From Vibrio sp. Of7-15 (GTDB lineage Bacteria > Pseudomonadota > Gammaproteobacteria > Enterobacterales > Vibrionaceae): a stretch of 64,000 nucleotides of DNA. Both the position numbers and the translations under genes were made by a program. Below are positions 27,812 through 37,188 of the stretch, piece after piece. How positions within the stretch are numbered: the first letter of the stretch is position 1; each line of letters begins with the position of its first letter. The stretch spans positions 1-64,000 of the forward strand of contig NZ_JAKRGH010000017.1 of the NCBI RefSeq assembly GCF_022347565.1, read 5' to 3'. Below the pieces are notes generated by a model. That model did no database searches, was not told where the DNA came from, and worked only from the letters and a program-made list of their open reading frames with translations.

Positions 27812-28872
27812 TAATTATTACCTAGTGTAAATAATTTCATAAAACCAGAGTTGCTTTTTATTGAAGAGCAATAATTATCATACTTTTTTACTAACTCTAA
27901 AGGAGATATTTCGATGTTATCAAGGTTTATATCTGATTTATGATCACAGACTATTCCAAGATTTTCATTTTTAACCCATAATGAGTAGTCACCAATATGA
28001 TCTGAGATAATTGGTTTTATACCACAAGAAATATATTCACAAAATTTTATTGGAGATGAAACGTTATTAACCTCAATATTATCCCTAAATAAAAAACCAT
28101 ATTGGTATAGGCTTAAAGACTTCTCCATGTCATCTCGATTATTAATGGAATATATTTTTATAGAGCTTTTAATATTATCAGGAAGATCTGATATCATATT
28201 CGTGATTTTATCTTTATCTTTTGAGATGAAATCAAGCTTAGCATCAAGGTTTTTTTCTTTTATTTTTTTAAATTCACTCAAAACTAAGTCTATTTTTTGC
28301 CATTCAGAAGCACCTCCAACATACACAAAAGACATGTGTTCTTTCTCTATATTGGTATTATATTTCAGATCGGATAGGCAAGGAATTAGCAGGTGATTAT
28401 TTATTTTTATACCATACTTTTTATTAATGTGGCCAAGCATAGAATTAGATACAATAGTTATACCGCTACACATTCTCAAGGAGTAATTTTCAATATGAGA
28501 TAATATTTTTAATCGTGCTTTAGATTTATTTTTCAAATAGGACTCTTCTGGTAGTATCCCTTGTAACCAAAGGTAAAGTTCTTTCTTTAATAGTTTTAAA
28601 GGGGATAGTGTAGACACTAATAAAATATGTGGTAAATATATCTTTCTTGCTGGGGAAGTTGCTATTTTTTTATATAGCCCAAATGTGCCAGAGTAGGTTG
28701 TTATTGAAGATCCAATGTCATTAATTCCATCAAGAACATCCATGTTAACATTTTCGTCAATCATAAGTTCTACTTGGAAATTTTTAGATATGCTAAAAAT
28801 ATGTTTTTTATATGCGGTCCATATAGCTGTTGAGCAACTGTACTTATCAATAATAACTAGTATCTTTTCCAT
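27811..28872 (-). CDS. putative glycosyltransferase
   Basis: A 353-aa predicted GT-B enzyme. It has a nucleotide-fold N-terminus (MEKILVIIDKYSCSTAIW), a central FVYVGGASEWQKIDLVLSEF typical of the donor-domain start, and SSPIKFCEYISCGIKPIISD in place of the family-4 E-x7-E. I start it at ATG 28872, 4 nt after the acyltransferase stop. An upstream GTG/ATG-type start at 28917 would overlap that gene by 41 nt. Its role in repeat-unit assembly is inferred from fold pattern and position. Confidence 0.72.
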   Translation of the reverse strand: MEKILVIIDKYSCSTAIWTAYKKHIFSISKNFQVELMIDENVNMDVLDGINDIGSSITTYSGTFGLYKKIATSPARKIYLPHILLVSTLSPLKLLKKELYLWLQGILPEESYLKNKSKARLKILSHIENYSLRMCSGITIVSNSMLGHINKKYGIKINNHLLIPCLSDLKYNTNIEKEHMSFVYVGGASEWQKIDLVLSEFKKIKEKNLDAKLDFISKDKDKITNMISDLPDNIKSSIKIYSINNRDDMEKSLSLYQYGFLFRDNIEVNNVSSPIKFCEYISCGIKPIISDHIGDYSLWVKNENLGIVCDHKSDINLDNIEISPLELVKKYDNYCSSIKSNSGFMKLFTLGNN

Positions 28873-28876
28873 AATA

Positions 28877-29494
28877 TTATGTGTTATTTTTCCATTTGTA
28901 ATTCTGCTTTTTTTCAATTGCAGGGCATCCTGCTATCAAAGTATCTCTTTTAATGAAACTTTTATTCACGATAGAACCAATTGCTATGGTATTAGAGTGG
29001 CTAATATTAACACCTTGAATTATTTTTACAGAAGAACCAATATAGCACTCGTTACCAATGTTTATGCCTTCTGGTCTTTGTCCTGCTCCGTGAGTCCAAA
29101 ATTGGCTTGACCTTCCTGCTATCCAGCTCCCTTTTCCTATTGATATTCCTCCTGATAGGTCAAAAAAGTGCTTACTGGTGATATTTACTTCGCCCAATAA
29201 ATATAAATTGGCCTTTTCTAATTCATTTTCATTAAGCCAATACCCACAATGAAACTCGTTATGATCTGAGATACGACAGTTATCTTTGATTGAAACCTTT
29301 ATTGGCCCATAAAAAATATTTTTTTTACCAATGTAACTGTCTGATACGTCAAAATCGTTAACTGATATTACAGTTCCATATCCTATTTTGGATTTTTTTA
29401 TCTTATAACCAAGTACCTTATTATATAAGGTAACTCTTAAAAAATTAGTGGGAAGCTTGGATATTATGTGAGGTGCTATTTTCTTTAACAACAT
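28877..29494 (-). CDS. hexapeptide-repeat (left-handed beta-helix) acyltransferase
   Basis: A 205-aa protein with repeated [LIV]-G-x4 turns, for example SYIGKKNIFYGPIKVSIKDN, GISIGKGSWIAGR and GINIGNECYIGSSVKIIQGV. It ends with the INKSFI-type and AGCPA closure seen in O-acetyltransferases of surface polysaccharides. It probably O- or N-acetylates a sugar of the repeat unit using acetyl-CoA. The start lies inside the end of the wzy gene (50-nt overlap), which is unusual but supported by the conserved-looking N-terminus. The sugar target is unknown. Confidence 0.82.
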   Translation of the reverse strand: MLLKKIAPHIISKLPTNFLRVTLYNKVLGYKIKKSKIGYGTVISVNDFDVSDSYIGKKNIFYGPIKVSIKDNCRISDHNEFHCGYWLNENELEKANLYLLGEVNITSKHFFDLSGGISIGKGSWIAGRSSQFWTHGAGQRPEGINIGNECYIGSSVKIIQGVNISHSNTIAIGSIVNKSFIKRDTLIAGCPAIEKKQNYKWKNNT

Positions 29495-30710
29495 TATTAT
29501 TATGTTCCCTTCGTTTCTCTCTGCATTTTTCTAGTAATAGTATTAATATCACTAAGTAGTCTAATATCGGGTTTAATTCTAATATAATGCCCGCAATAAA
29601 AGTTGACAGGAAAGCAACGTATAATAGGTAATTGTATTTTCTCTCCTTAAAAAAGGACTTTACTAAATATACAAAACCAATTAGAGCAATAAATCCTGAT
29701 GCAACAATGATTTCTAAGATTCGTGATCTCGGACTGGCCCATGCTTCTCCTTGAAACATTAAGCTTACTTCACCACCAATGAATACATTGATTAAGTTAG
29801 TATCGATTAAATATTGCTTATACCAAAGATTAAAAGTAGAGACACCAATACCAAAAGGATACTCAAAAAGAGTCATTATCGATACATATATTCCACTTAA
29901 TCTAGTTACATAAGTGTCAGTAACATCATACAAGTTGGATAACCCGTATATGCCATGTTCACTGAGGGATTTTATTAATCGATCAATACCATATATTTGG
30001 AGGCTGTCATTGAGCAAGATATCATAATAGTCACTGATTTCTGTTCTAAAGCTAATGCTAATGAAAGAGAGAAGAAAAAGTGATACTAATTTTATGTGCA
30101 TTTTAGCTGTAATTACTGCAACTATTAACAACACGAGAAATTGGGCTTTTGAAAAAGCAATTAAACCAATTAGGGAGAATGAAATAGCAATGTTTCTTTT
30201 TATTATGTTGTTGTTAATTCCTAAGAACAATAAAAAAACACTGAAACAATAATAAAATCCAGCAGAACTAGGTTCAAAGAATAACATTTTTGCTCTGTGA
30301 GGTGTGCTCAGAACCATCGGCATTTCGATTAATGCCACAATGCAGTTTACTGCTGCACCTATGTATATTATGTTTAGTATGAAATTATAACTTTTACTCC
30401 TTAAGTAGCTGTAAAGAAGAACTGCAAAAACAGATTCAATGACAAACTTTCTTATGCCTAGCAATTGAGCTGTATCGTTTGATTCAAAGGAATATTCACC
30501 AAAAAGGAAAAATAATACAGAATTAATACATGCAATAAAAATAATTAAGAACAAAACTAGAGCTTCTTTTGATAGTGAATACTTCCAGTTTTGTTCTTTT
30601 AGTTTAAGTAAAAACAGTATAAATAGTGCGGCTGAAACTAATATTTTTATTGGGTTTGTATCTAAAGCAGAGGAGACTAAGAAAGTTATAGTTGCATCTA
30701 ATATAATCAA
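29445..30710 (-). CDS. Wzy-like polysaccharide polymerase
   Basis: A 421-aa integral membrane protein with about 11 hydrophobic helices and a larger periplasmic loop (about 245-320). The context between WecC and the glycosyltransferases, with a Wzx downstream, fits the Wzy polymerase that extends repeat units in the periplasm. Sequence motifs are weak, as usual for Wzy. It appears to start at TTG (30710), with CTGGAA 6-7 nt upstream; no in-frame ATG occurs near. This is the first gene of the AT-rich part of the operon. Confidence 0.75.
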   Translation of the reverse strand: MIILDATITFLVSSALDTNPIKILVSAALFILFLLKLKEQNWKYSLSKEALVLFLIIFIACINSVLFFLFGEYSFESNDTAQLLGIRKFVIESVFAVLLYSYLRSKSYNFILNIIYIGAAVNCIVALIEMPMVLSTPHRAKMLFFEPSSAGFYYCFSVFLLFLGINNNIIKRNIAISFSLIGLIAFSKAQFLVLLIVAVITAKMHIKLVSLFLLSFISISFRTEISDYYDILLNDSLQIYGIDRLIKSLSEHGIYGLSNLYDVTDTYVTRLSGIYVSIMTLFEYPFGIGVSTFNLWYKQYLIDTNLINVFIGGEVSLMFQGEAWASPRSRILEIIVASGFIALIGFVYLVKSFFKERKYNYLLYVAFLSTFIAGIILELNPILDYLVILILLLEKCREKRREHNNNVVKENSTSHNIQASH

Positions 30711-30736
30711 CTTAATTCCAGCCTTTATAATGTGAT

Positions 30737-31978
30737 TTAAATAATTCCGCGAGTATCTATAACTACCTTTTTGGCAAACTGAGTTTTGTCTGCAGACTTA
30801 AACTCTTTGTGATCAACTAACACGACAATAATGTTGGCCTTTTCTAATGCTGTTTCTAAAGAAACCTGCTCTACACCAGCTAATACGAGCTCTTTAGGTA
30901 AGGAGTGAACATTAGGTTCAACGGCTAATAGTTGCCCTGTTGCTCTATTTGCTAGTTCATTGACTATTTGCAAGGCTGGGCTTTCGCGGAGATCATCAAT
31001 ATCTGCTTTAAAAGCCAACCCTAAACAGGCAATGACTGGGCGCTTAAATTCATCAGCCGCATCAGTGATCTGATCAATGACATGATAAGGTTTGGCATCA
31101 TTAATTAATCGGGCTTGTTTAATGATTTTTGCTTCTTCAGGGCAGCTATCAACGATAAACCAAGGGTCGACCGCTATACAGTGCCCACCAACGCCCGGCC
31201 CTGGATTTAGAATGTTTACGCGTGGGTGGCGATTGGATAACTTAATCAGCTCCCAAACATTAATTTTTAGTTTTTCGCAAATTACAGATAGCTCATTTGC
31301 AAAAGCGATGTTTACATCTCGGAATGAGTTCTCCGTTAATTTTGCCATTTCCGCAGTTCGTGCATTAGTTGTAATACACTCCCCACGTACAAATGTTTTG
31401 TACAAATCCGCTGCTTTTTGCGAACAACGAGCAGAAAGCCCGCCAATGACACGATCGTTAGAAATTAGTTCCTGCATTACATAGCCAGGCAGGACTCTTT
31501 CCGGACAGTGTGCAACATTAATATCTGCAGCATCTCCTTTAGTCTGAGGGAAAGTTAAGTCTTCGCGGGCTTCTTGTAACCAATGAGCAAGTTGCTCAGT
31601 AGCGCCAACAGGTGAAGTGGATTCTAGTATAACTAGGTTACCTTTTTCTAAAACAGGCGCTATGGCTTTTGCTGCTGCTTCAATATAGCTTAAATCAGGT
31701 TGGTGGTTATCCCCTTTAAATGGAGTAGGGACCGCAACCATGAATACATCGGCGGCTTCAGGAGTCGTCGTTGCTTTGAGCTTTCCTACTGTTACTGCAC
31801 TTCGAACGGCAATATCTAAATCTGGCTCGACAATATGAATATTACCAGCATTGATTGTATCTACCGCATGTTGATTGACATCTACCCCGATAACATCAAT
31901 ACCACGTGAAGCAATAACAGCGGCCGTAGGCAAACCTATGTACCCTAGACCGATAACGGAAACTTTATTTAAACTCAT
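30737..31978 (-). CDS. wecC: UDP-N-acetyl-D-mannosamine dehydrogenase
   Basis: WecC oxidises UDP-ManNAc to UDP-ManNAcA with two NAD+. It is 413 aa. It has the N-terminal NAD-binding GLGYIGLP (10-17), the sugar-nucleotide family EST/SPVG pattern (119-125), and the catalytic Cys267 in GPGVGGHCIAVDPWF. A C-terminal UDP-binding domain follows. It lies directly after wecB, so together they convert UDP-GlcNAc to UDP-ManNAcA. The sequence is less AT-biased than the genes after it. Another UDP-HexNAc dehydrogenase specificity is possible but less likely. Confidence 0.92.
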   Translation of the reverse strand: MSLNKVSVIGLGYIGLPTAAVIASRGIDVIGVDVNQHAVDTINAGNIHIVEPDLDIAVRSAVTVGKLKATTTPEAADVFMVAVPTPFKGDNHQPDLSYIEAAAKAIAPVLEKGNLVILESTSPVGATEQLAHWLQEAREDLTFPQTKGDAADINVAHCPERVLPGYVMQELISNDRVIGGLSARCSQKAADLYKTFVRGECITTNARTAEMAKLTENSFRDVNIAFANELSVICEKLKINVWELIKLSNRHPRVNILNPGPGVGGHCIAVDPWFIVDSCPEEAKIIKQARLINDAKPYHVIDQITDAADEFKRPVIACLGLAFKADIDDLRESPALQIVNELANRATGQLLAVEPNVHSLPKELVLAGVEQVSLETALEKANIIVVLVDHKEFKSADKTQFAKKVVIDTRGII

Positions 31979-31993
31979 GCTAAACCTTTTTCT

Positions 31994-33136
31994 TTATTTA
32001 GAATTTAAAAAACTATTTAAAATATCAACAATTCTTTGGCTGGCTTTTCCGTCGCCATATGGATTGTGCGCTTTCGCCATGGTGTTATATAAACCGTTGT
32101 CATTAAGTAATTGGTTGACACTAGATGTGATTAGCTCAGGGTCGGTTCCAACCAACTTAACGGTTCCAGCTTCAACTGCTTCTGGTCTTTCCGTTGTATC
32201 TCTCATTACTAGAACTGGTTTTCCTAGTGAAGGGGCCTCTTCTTGAATACCGCCAGAGTCAGTTAAAATGATATGTGCTTTTGTCATTAAAAAGACAAAC
32301 GGCAAATAGTCTTGTGGGTCGATCAAATGCACATTATTAGAGGAGGACAGTAATCGGTTAACCGGCTCCTGAACATTAGGGTTAAGATGCACTGGGTAGC
32401 AAATTTGGATATCATCACGTTCAGCCAGTTTTGCTAAAGCTTGGCAGATTCTTTCAAACCCACCACCAAAACTTTCACGGCGATGACCAGTCACTAAAAT
32501 TAATTTTTTGTTTGGATCTAAGAAAGGGAAAGACGATGACAGTTCTTTATATAAGCTCTGTTCTGTTTCTATTTTTTCCTTTACATCAAGCAGGGCATCG
32601 ATAACGGTATTACCAGTGATGTAAATGTCTTCTTTATTAACATTTTCTTTTGATAAATTTTGCTGTGATCGGTCTGTTGGCGCAAAGTGCAGTTTCGTGA
32701 GACTGCCTGTTAATTTTCTATTCCCTTCTTCAGGCCAAGGAGAGTATATATTACCGGTACGAAGTCCTGCTTCGATGTGCCCTACTGGGATCTGCTGATA
32801 GTAGGCAGCTAAGCTGGAAGCTAGAGTTGTCGATGTGTCTCCATGAACCAGTACACAGTCTGGTTTTAATTCCTTTAGCACATCTCTAAGGCCCGTAAGT
32901 ATTTTGCATGTAACATCTGTTAAATCTTGGCCGGGGCTCATGATGTTAAGATCAAAATCTGGTTTAATAGCGAATAAGTCTAGTACTTGGTCTAACATTT
33001 CTCTGTGTTGAGCGGTAACACAGACGTAAGTTTTTAGATTCTTATTCTTTTGGCTTTCTTTTACCACCGGAGCCATTTTTATTGCTTCTGGTCTAGTTCC
33101 AAATACAAATAAGACCTTTTTTTCAACTTCTTTCAT
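31994..33136 (-). CDS. wecB: UDP-N-acetylglucosamine 2-epimerase (non-hydrolysing)
   Basis: WecB interconverts UDP-GlcNAc and UDP-ManNAc. It is 380 aa. Family motifs include [15 protein letters not shown] near the N-terminus, [12 protein letters not shown], the substrate-binding [10 protein letters not shown], and [11 protein letters not shown]. The C-terminal [20 protein letters not shown] is followed by [10 protein letters not shown]. It lies between wzc and wecC, with 15 nt separating the two wec genes. The pair indicates an acidic ManNAcA-containing polymer. Confidence 0.95.
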   Translation of the reverse strand: MKEVEKKVLFVFGTRPEAIKMAPVVKESQKNKNLKTYVCVTAQHREMLDQVLDLFAIKPDFDLNIMSPGQDLTDVTCKILTGLRDVLKELKPDCVLVHGDTSTTLASSLAAYYQQIPVGHIEAGLRTGNIYSPWPEEGNRKLTGSLTKLHFAPTDRSQQNLSKENVNKEDIYITGNTVIDALLDVKEKIETEQSLYKELSSSFPFLDPNKKLILVTGHRRESFGGGFERICQALAKLAERDDIQICYPVHLNPNVQEPVNRLLSSSNNVHLIDPQDYLPFVFLMTKAHIILTDSGGIQEEAPSLGKPVLVMRDTTERPEAVEAGTVKLVGTDPELITSSVNQLLNDNGLYNTMAKAHNPYGDGKASQRIVDILNSFLNSK

Positions 33137-33154
33137 TTTATTTTTCTCAAGGAT

Positions 33155-35374
33155 TTAAGATTCTGCTGCTTGATAGTACTCGCCGTAAGCACTATATCCA
33201 TGTTCAACGCTATTCGATTTTTTATTGATTTGGTTAACAATCACACCATCAATTAGTATGTCGTGTTTTAGCATCTTAGCCATTGTGTTTTGAATCAGGT
33301 TTTGTTTAGTTGAATTGGCTTTTACAACAATAACCGTCGCGTTGGCTAATCGACTCACCACTAAAGAATCACTAACAGATAAAGTCGGGGGAGTATCTAA
33401 AATAATACGATCCACTTTTTCTTCTAATTTATTGAGAAGCGATTCAAATTTTGATGAGCTCAGTAATTCCTGTGGATTAGGAGATAACATGCCGGCAGGA
33501 ATAATGACTAATCCTGATTGTTCATCTCGATATAAGCACTCTTCTAACTCTGATCCCATTAATAAATAGTTGGTTAACCCTTTTTTATTCTTCTTTAAAC
33601 CAAAGCGTTCTGCTATTGCTGGTTTTCGTAAATCACAATCGATTAATACAACCTTTTCCATTTTTGATAGCGACATGGCAAGATTAATTGCTGTTGTCGT
33701 TTTCCCTTCTCCTGGAACGGAAGAACTAATACTTATTCTCTTTCTGTTATTATTTACGGCATTTAAGAGTAGAGAAGTTCTGATTGAGCGAATCGACTCG
33801 CTGAAAAAATATTCATCTTGGTTAAAGAAGATTGAGTTATCTAAATCTTTCTTCTTGAATTTTTTATTCTTTACAATAGGTATACCACCTAAAGGTATTA
33901 GGCCGAATTTATCTTCAAAATCTTTTGTTGATTCAATCGTATTTTTTAATGACGAAATTAAAATTGAAAAAGTAATCGCAGCCATTAAGCTAGCAAACAT
34001 TGATGCAATAATGAGTTTTGTTTTTTTAGGAGATGCAGGGATCAAAGGAACCATCGCATGATCCGTAAACCTAGCATTTGCGGCTTGAAAATCACTGGTT
34101 GCCGACGTTTCTTTTTGACGAGTTAAAAATAAATTATAAAGCTGACTGTTTGTATCAACTTCTCGTTTCAAAGAGTCATAACGAGTTTTCTTAACGGTTA
34201 AAATTTGAAACTCTTCTTTTTTATTAGAGAGCTCTTCTCTGATGATACTTTCTTGATGTCTTGCACTTTGAAGTTCTTTTTCGATACCTCTTGCAAGCTC
34301 TTTTACTACATTATTAGCTCTTTGTTGTACGGATTTAAGCTGCGCTTGAGCTCGGATCATTTTGTCATGTTTTGGCCCGTATCTTTTTGCTAGCTCATTA
34401 ACCTGCTTCTCTATGTCAATTTCAGACTTTCTGATATCTCTTATTTGAGGGTGATTTGAAATTTCTGAAATTGAAGCTAGGGTAGATAAGTCCGTATTTT
34501 GGTTTTTTTGTAAAGTGTTGTATAGCGATTCTGCTGCCACTCTGCGGTCGGTAGCTTTAGATAATCTATTGGTTAAGTTGCGTAGCTCTGTACTTGTTAG
34601 GTTATCAATACCACTATTATCGATGAGTTGTTCACGTTCTAAAAACTCAGTTAATTGCTCTTCGGAGCTAATTAGTTGTTCTTTCAGTTCTTGTAAACGT
34701 GAGGTAATCCAGCCGGATGCCTGCTGTGTTGCTGATAAACGAGAATCTAAGTTATTTTCAATAAATGCTTTGCCGACTGTATTTGCAACTTTTGCAGCAA
34801 GAATGGGATCTTGAGACTCAAACGTAATTTTTACTAATTGAGTACTCCGGATAGGAGATATGGTTAATTTGCTTTTAAATATAGATAAAACTTGCAGTTC
34901 AAGCGCTGCTTGCCTTGTTTCATTTGATACTTCAGGCTTTTCTGGGAAAAAAGCCTTCATCAGAGGGAACTGTTTTAAAAACTCGATTATTTTTTCTTTT
35001 AGTGAAGGGCTACTATTTTCTTTCTGTCCGTTAAACTCAGGAACAGAGTACAAATCTAGCTCATTAATTACTTTCTTGGCAACGTTATTAGATTTTAGTA
35101 TTTCATATTGTGTTGAATAGTATTCTTTTTTACTGCTATCAATTCCTACTATCTCTTCTATTGATACCGCTTTTTTCTGTTCAGATTCAATCAATAGTGT
35201 CGCAGTCGCTCGATATGATGGCGTTATCGATAATACTGTTAGAGTGGCAATTATTGTGCATAATAGGGTGAATAAAGAAATCTTTAACCAGTTTTTTTTA
35301 ATGTTATTTAAGTATTTACTGAAATCGATAGTGATTTCATTATTTCTTAGTTCATCTGGTGTACTAAACTGCAT
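33155..35374 (-). CDS. polysaccharide co-polymerase with fused BY-kinase (Wzc type)
   Basis: A 739-aa inner-membrane protein that controls chain length and export with the Wza channel. The N-terminal Wzz domain has a membrane helix near 32-52. A periplasmic coiled coil spans about 190-420 and a second membrane helix lies near 445-465. The cytoplasmic tyrosine kinase has Walker A SSVPGEGKTTT (Lys558), Walker A' VVLIDCDLRKP and Walker B IILDTPP. The tail GYSAYGEYYQ is the tyrosine cluster that autophosphorylates. The start is ATG 35374; a TTG at 35383 is an implausible extension. No partner phosphatase gene is seen in the operon. Confidence 0.9.
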   Translation of the reverse strand: MQFSTPDELRNNEITIDFSKYLNNIKKNWLKISLFTLLCTIIATLTVLSITPSYRATATLLIESEQKKAVSIEEIVGIDSSKKEYYSTQYEILKSNNVAKKVINELDLYSVPEFNGQKENSSPSLKEKIIEFLKQFPLMKAFFPEKPEVSNETRQAALELQVLSIFKSKLTISPIRSTQLVKITFESQDPILAAKVANTVGKAFIENNLDSRLSATQQASGWITSRLQELKEQLISSEEQLTEFLEREQLIDNSGIDNLTSTELRNLTNRLSKATDRRVAAESLYNTLQKNQNTDLSTLASISEISNHPQIRDIRKSEIDIEKQVNELAKRYGPKHDKMIRAQAQLKSVQQRANNVVKELARGIEKELQSARHQESIIREELSNKKEEFQILTVKKTRYDSLKREVDTNSQLYNLFLTRQKETSATSDFQAANARFTDHAMVPLIPASPKKTKLIIASMFASLMAAITFSILISSLKNTIESTKDFEDKFGLIPLGGIPIVKNKKFKKKDLDNSIFFNQDEYFFSESIRSIRTSLLLNAVNNNRKRISISSSVPGEGKTTTAINLAMSLSKMEKVVLIDCDLRKPAIAERFGLKKNKKGLTNYLLMGSELEECLYRDEQSGLVIIPAGMLSPNPQELLSSSKFESLLNKLEEKVDRIILDTPPTLSVSDSLVVSRLANATVIVVKANSTKQNLIQNTMAKMLKHDILIDGVIVNQINKKSNSVEHGYSAYGEYYQAAES

Positions 35375-35400
35375 GGTAATCAAGCCTATATAGCGGTAAA

Positions 35401-35958
35401 TTAAAAGAAACTTTGCTCTATTACGATAATATCTCCAGGTATTATCTTTGTATCAAGATTGGCCTTTTTAATGTCTTTTCCATTTTCTTCTTTTTTGACT
35501 TTTATGGAGCTTTTAGAGGCTCGGTCAGTAAAACCTCCAGCCAGTGCTATAGCTTTATCAACGGTTAAGCCTGGCTGATATTCATAGCCACCAGGTCTTT
35601 TTACTTCACCATTTACGTATATTTTCCTGAAGCTAATAATATTAACCATGACTTTAGGGTTAATTAAGTAATCACCTTTTAATCCAGACTGTATCTTATC
35701 CTTTATTTCTTTAGGTGTTTTACCTTTAGTTGTTAGTTGTCCTAGATATGGATAATCAAAGGATCCGCTGGAGCTGATTAGTAATTCATCAATAGATAAA
35801 TCGTCTTCTCCATAAACAACTATTTTAATTTTGTCTCCAGCACCTAACTTATAATTATGATTAATTTGGCTTGAATATGATTTCAACGGAAGCATAAATA
35901 TAAATATAAAAATAAATATATTTTTTGATTGATACAGTTTATAAGGTAACATTTGCAT
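35401..35958 (-). CDS. Wza-type polysaccharide export protein (short form)
   Basis: A 185-aa exported protein. The hydrophobic N-terminal signal (about 12-30) ends near SYSSQ. A Poly_export domain follows (YKLGAGDKIKIVVYGEDDLS) and one SLBB domain (GEVKRPGGYEYQPGLTVDKAIALAG). It is half the length of E. coli Wza (379 aa) and lacks the lipobox and the C-terminal barrel helix. It may therefore need the outer-membrane barrel protein encoded just upstream to cross the outer membrane. Its start overlaps that gene by 20 nt, with GGGGA 5-6 nt upstream. Confidence 0.87.
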   Translation of the reverse strand: MQMLPYKLYQSKNIFIFIFIFMLPLKSYSSQINHNYKLGAGDKIKIVVYGEDDLSIDELLISSSGSFDYPYLGQLTTKGKTPKEIKDKIQSGLKGDYLINPKVMVNIISFRKIYVNGEVKRPGGYEYQPGLTVDKAIALAGGFTDRASKSSIKVKKEENGKDIKKANLDTKIIPGDIIVIEQSFF

Positions 35959-37174
35959 TTATTCCCCAGTAATTTTGTTTATAACCATAGTTGGATAAAC
36001 TGGAGTCTTTTTCTATTCTTTTCCAGTTAGCAGAGATCTCAAACCAGCGGCGTATTTCATAACCTAAGGTAATATCACTGAAGTTAGTTGTTTCTTCTCT
36101 ATTTACACCGGTATAATTTTCATCACGATGTGCAATTGTTATATTGTTGTATACTTTTGCGCTCCAATAGTGTTTCCAACCAAGCTGATAATATTGTTCT
36201 TCAATATAATCACCATCTTGTTCTGGATCCTTTGCTGCCTGTGAGGTTAATGCTGTAATAGTGGAGTACTCTTTTGGTGTCCACTCAAGCTCAGCACTCC
36301 AGCTGAAACCGTTAAACCCTTCTGTATTCGCACTGATGAAGTCTTTATCTTGCAGGCCTAGTTTTATTGTCCCGTTTGTTTTACCTGAGATATCCCACTT
36401 AGCACCAAGGTAATAAAATATTGTATTGCTGTCTTGGATCGTCGCGCTTGAGGCATGATGCTTATACCTACGATCGTATTTTTTGATATCAAAAATAGCT
36501 TCGGTATTTGGCATCACTTGATAATAAAAGCTCATGGCATATCGGTTTTCATCATAGTCATTAAAACGACTACTTTGCTCTGGAGCTGCTTCAAAATACC
36601 TGAAATTTTTATAAATGCGATTGCCGTAGCCTAAAGAGCCTTCTAGTCGACCTTTTGCATTTTCAGAGCCGTAGACATACGTTGAATTAATATCATGGCT
36701 ATCGTATTTCAGTGGCTCATTAATGGCGTTGGATGCGTTATCACCTTCCGAAATCCCTGAACCGCGATTTTCATGTAAATACATGTAGCTGTAGTTTAGG
36801 GCTAAACCATTTCTAGTATTAAAACGTAAGAAGTTATCGCTTCGAAATCGGTGATCGAGGTAATTGTCTTGCGAGCTTTGCGAGTAGCTGCCGTTTGTTA
36901 AAGCATACCCAGCAGAAAAGGTGCTTTCTCCCCGTTCGGCTTTTATGGCAACAGCTGGGGTGACTTCTAATAAAGGAGACGATGTTTTATTTGTGTCATT
37001 TGAGACTTGAGTAATATTGTCGTCATACCCATAGGAAGCCGATAAGTATGGCGCTATTTCAATGCCTGATTCTGTTCGGTATGGTTCGTTCTCAATGGCT
37101 AAGCTCAGCGGTGTAAACAGTATGGAAGCTGATACGAGTCCTGCGGAGTAGCTTTTTTTTCTGATAGTGGACAT
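35939..37174 (-). CDS. outer-membrane beta-barrel protein of exopolysaccharide locus (EpsL/GumB-partner type)
   Basis: A 411-aa protein with a signal peptide (about 1-27, ending near PLSLA-IEN). The body has alternating aromatic and polar beta-strands, such as FSAGYALTNGSYSQSS and NGLALNYSYMYLHENRG, and ends in GINANVTL, typical of a terminal barrel strand. It resembles the barrel proteins encoded beside short Wza proteins in EPS clusters, which probably form or support the outer-membrane exit. It is cotranscribed with wcaJ upstream and overlaps the wza-like gene. Confidence 0.75.
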   Translation of the reverse strand: MSTIRKKSYSAGLVSASILFTPLSLAIENEPYRTESGIEIAPYLSASYGYDDNITQVSNDTNKTSSPLLEVTPAVAIKAERGESTFSAGYALTNGSYSQSSQDNYLDHRFRSDNFLRFNTRNGLALNYSYMYLHENRGSGISEGDNASNAINEPLKYDSHDINSTYVYGSENAKGRLEGSLGYGNRIYKNFRYFEAAPEQSSRFNDYDENRYAMSFYYQVMPNTEAIFDIKKYDRRYKHHASSATIQDSNTIFYYLGAKWDISGKTNGTIKLGLQDKDFISANTEGFNGFSWSAELEWTPKEYSTITALTSQAAKDPEQDGDYIEEQYYQLGWKHYWSAKVYNNITIAHRDENYTGVNREETTNFSDITLGYEIRRWFEISANWKRIEKDSSLSNYGYKQNYWGINANVTL

Positions 37175-37188
37175 TGGTTCCCTCCTTA

